DNA of 64,000 bases, taken from the NCBI GenBank assembly GCA_052116865.1, contig JBQKKG010000015.1, forward strand, positions 3,980 through 67,979. Direction: 5' to 3'. Source of the stretch: CAUPWF01 sp963515125. GTDB taxonomy: Bacteria > Bacillota > Clostridia > Lachnospirales > Lachnospiraceae. Under the pieces are notes generated by a model, which made no database searches, was not told where the DNA came from, and was given only the letters and a program-made list of their open reading frames with translations. Both the position numbers and the translations under genes were made by a program. Below, one piece after another: positions 61,976 to 64,000 of the stretch (positions within the stretch are counted from its first letter, which is position 1; every line of letters begins with the position of its first letter).

Positions 61976-62007
61976 TTGACCAGACGAATCATATTCTCTG
62001 GTCAGCT
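61976..62007. terminator. Hairpin between convergent ImmA and pRiA4b-like genes
   Basis: GACCAGA (61978-61984) pairs with TCTGGTC (61997-62003), extended by AGCT on both sides with one bulge. It lies in the 103-base gap of two convergent genes and may end transcription from either side, though T-runs are poor. Confidence 0.5.
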
Positions 62008-62054
62008 CTGTCTTATAAACTCTATGAGTTGCAGATTTCATGGCTGTTTTTCTT

Positions 62055-63614
62055 CTATAAAATATTTGGAGGATTTGTCTTTCTTCCAGTCCAACCCATA
62101 CCTCTAGCCCATTCTTTCATAGATTCTTTTTCTTCTAAATCTTCTCCGTGAAGAACTTCAAGCATATTACAATATCCATAAATTCCACCAATATCATCGC
62201 ATACTGGCAGTGCATCTGCATCCACGCATACTGGTCGGTGTTCTTCCATTGGTTCTATTGGGTTTCCAGATGCTTTATACTTCTCCTTTGTCTCATAACA
62301 TGCCGTCGCAGTTATTTTTACATTCCAATCGTCACCATAATCGTACCAGTAACGGATTGCATTTAGAATAGGTGATGTGACTGGAGCAAGACATATCTCT
62401 TCCTTTTCTGAATTTTTCAGTATTAGTCTATTAGAAAAATCCCAAGAATCAAAGTTTTGTATCATTCCTGGCATAAGTAAAATGTCATAGATTGGAAGTC
62501 TTTCTATTAGTTCATCAAAGCCACCTTCAAAAGTAATGCTGTCTGCAAGCTCTGTAATTGTCACCTCTGTAATTGGCGCAATGCGTTTTATCATATTTGC
62601 TTTTGCGTCCTTATCTCCTGTTTTTTCAGTAAGCTCTCTGCATTCATCCATCCATTCTCCGAATGATTTTCTTATTTCTAAGGTAGGCTGCCACTCATAT
62701 AACTCTTTTACATCCTTCTGACACCTATAGAAATATTCTCTAGTTCCTCCATAATAATATGGTCCGGTATATTTTTTCCTCATCCAGTTTTTCACACTAA
62801 TCCCAGCTTTATAATCATCATCCCAATAAATATCTTCATAATCTTCACATGGAAAACGGAAATACATGCCTGCAAGTTTAGCCCAATCTGTAAGTTTCCC
62901 TGATTTAATCATCATATTATAATCATCTTCATATGGATGAAAACTGTGCAAATGACTATTCTGCCATCCGAAAGCTCTGTTTATTGCATAATGAAGTGCA
63001 TGTAGAGTAATATCTCCCGGAACAATGATATCTCTTGATATATTGTTCGTCATTTTTCCATATTGTACAAGTATGCCTAATTCATTTGTTCCCAATGCCT
63101 TGTCTTCCATGTCCAATTCTAAATGAAGTCTTATGGCATAAGGGATAGGACGATCTTCTGCCAACTGTCTGGTACGTTCCTTTAATATATCTAATTTATC
63201 CATTCGATTATTCTCCATTTCTTTATCTGGATTCATATGTTGATTAGTATTTTGATTAAGCTTCTTTATTTGTGAACTTTCAGCTACATGCATTCGTTCA
63301 CGATACACTTCACTTCGCACAGCTTCATCACTTCGATTGTCTCCGCCATATTGTCCTCTGCTATATGGAAGATACGATTGAACATTCTTTTCAGATATAA
63401 AAAGCTGTTTTGCAATCTCAGCAACAGATAATCCCCTTGCATATAGAGAACCTATCTGAACACTTGTATTGCTGTTCCATAAACCTTCAGTAATAAGGAC
63501 ACGACGTACCTTGATAGGATATGTGCCTAACTTCTTTGCTGTTTCTTTTACAGAAGAAGTTTCTTGATATAATTGAATAATCTTATGATATAGATTGTCA
63601 TTTATCTCTTCCAT
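62055..63614 (-). CDS. Plasmid pRiA4b ORF-3-like protein with N-terminal HTH
   Basis: A 519-residue protein. The first 110 residues have two HTH-like segments (SVKETAKKLGTYPIKVRRVL, GLSVAEIAKQLFISEKNVQS). From about 160 the pRiA4b ORF-3 domain begins: PYAIRLHLELDM, then DITLHALHYAINRAFGWQNS and HLHSFH. The C-terminal half is acidic and ends in a WARGMGW motif. The family is common on plasmids and ICEs and has no known activity. The start is set at ATG 63614, seven bases after AAAGGACG. Confidence 0.75.
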   Translation of the reverse strand: MEEINDNLYHKIIQLYQETSSVKETAKKLGTYPIKVRRVLITEGLWNSNTSVQIGSLYARGLSVAEIAKQLFISEKNVQSYLPYSRGQYGGDNRSDEAVRSEVYRERMHVAESSQIKKLNQNTNQHMNPDKEMENNRMDKLDILKERTRQLAEDRPIPYAIRLHLELDMEDKALGTNELGILVQYGKMTNNISRDIIVPGDITLHALHYAINRAFGWQNSHLHSFHPYEDDYNMMIKSGKLTDWAKLAGMYFRFPCEDYEDIYWDDDYKAGISVKNWMRKKYTGPYYYGGTREYFYRCQKDVKELYEWQPTLEIRKSFGEWMDECRELTEKTGDKDAKANMIKRIAPITEVTITELADSITFEGGFDELIERLPIYDILLMPGMIQNFDSWDFSNRLILKNSEKEEICLAPVTSPILNAIRYWYDYGDDWNVKITATACYETKEKYKASGNPIEPMEEHRPVCVDADALPVCDDIGGIYGYCNMLEVLHGEDLEEKESMKEWARGMGWTGRKTNPPNIL

Positions 63615-63620
63615 GTGCAA

Positions 63621-64000
63621 CGTCCTTTCATTAATATTGAGTAAATTATATATTTTATAACTTTTCGTGTCAACCTTACCTTTTCAAATTAAAAACAGAG
63701 GGAACTTTACTTAAGCATTACTATATTAAGAAGTTCCCACTTTTTTACTCTATCTCATAATCTTTGCCATCATCGGCATCTCGTGTTGAATAATTGAGGC
63801 ACATTTACAACTTTCCATATAAATCATTAATACTTACAGCCAAAGAAACGGTGCTCATCTCCATGCTCTCTATCAAATTCAGCTACAATTGCATATTCCG
63901 CGAAATCTGCGCATCCGTTCCAAAGGAACGGAGCGCTATTCCGCTTGAAACTGAGCGGAGCTCAGCTGATTGATTAGTTACTGTTGTTTACACGTCTGTC
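63621..64000. other. Intergenic region with remnant frame
   Basis: It holds a hairpin at 63700-63738. On the minus strand near 63834-63912 a frame ends in EHGDEHRFFGCKY with no visible start in the window. It could be the tail of a gene beyond the edge or a relic. Two small palindromes (CCGTTCC/GGAACGG near 63914-63930 and CTGAGC/GCTCAG near 63950-63966) lie at the right end. Confidence 0.4.
63700..63738. terminator. Terminator-like hairpin near right edge
   Basis: GGGAACTT (63700-63707) pairs with AAGTTCCC (63731-63738), with further TTAAG pairing inside. The plus strand continues AC then TTTTTT; the minus strand has TTTTT a few bases later, so it may act in both directions. Confidence 0.65.

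Noticed and set aside
63834..63912. A coding tail at the right edge ending in FFGCKY
   Set aside because: Too short, with no start in view. It may be a relic or part of a gene outside the window.

Overview
The window is AT-rich, low-GC Firmicute DNA, most like an anaerobic gut Lachnospiraceae/Clostridia chromosome. This rests on codon style, strong GGAGG ribosome sites, orphan lantibiotic-immunity and Bce-like transporter/two-component sets, a cysteine-rich KTR protein and Tn916/Tn1549-type remnants. No species can be named from sequence alone. Almost all genes lie on the minus strand. No rRNA, tRNA or CRISPR array was seen.

Layout. 0-9.2 kb: two ABC-transporter/two-component modules of the kind that sense and export cationic antimicrobial peptides. 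9.3-15 kb: ordinary accessory genes (ferritin-like protein, serine hydrolase, two TetR regulators, GyrI-like domains, GNAT, KTR). 15-20.4 kb: a restriction-modification island with a C5-cytosine methyltransferase, a Sau3AI-like endonuclease, Vsr, a frameshifted BglII/BstYI-like endonuclease and a broken AspBHI-like modification-dependent nuclease. 20.8-24.7 kb: a graveyard of IS21, IS200/IS605 and IS3 remnants and the deletion scar of a Tn916/Tn1549-like conjugative element, with a CPBP protease and an XRE regulator between them. 24.8-27.7 kb: an ABC-three-component (ABC-3C) conflict cassette. 28-32.3 kb: a tyrosine integrase with a translationally coupled operon of small regulators, two resolvase-like proteins and a MazF-type toxin. 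32.7-33.3 kb: IS66 remnant.

33.5-57 kb is a defence island. From right to left it holds (i) a patatin/dynamin-like GTPase/coiled-coil operon, (ii) a ten-gene run: HTH, two WYL regulators, a VWA-PP2C-kinase triad (TerY-P type), a SF1 helicase, an unknown protein, a McrB-like AAA ATPase with a very long coiled coil and a DUF2357-like zinc protein, closed by a perfect terminator, and (iii) DarT1/NADAR (DarTG1) with a small membrane protein and a DUF2325-like protein. I consider run (ii) the best candidate for a little-described system: phospho-signalling and ligand-sensing WYL regulators coupled to a helicase and a McrBC-like effector.

58-64 kb: a DNA polymerase IV/LexA-type DNA-binding-domain operon facing an XRE repressor/ImmA protease pair across an operator-rich region with two face-to-face promoters, then a pRiA4b ORF3-like protein.

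Three minus-strand leaders (32.5, 51.5 and 58.4 kb) share a 5' AGACGNACTG motif and end in an intrinsic terminator just upstream of a regulator or mobility operon. They look like a repeated small RNA or attenuator that may regulate the island's operons in common.
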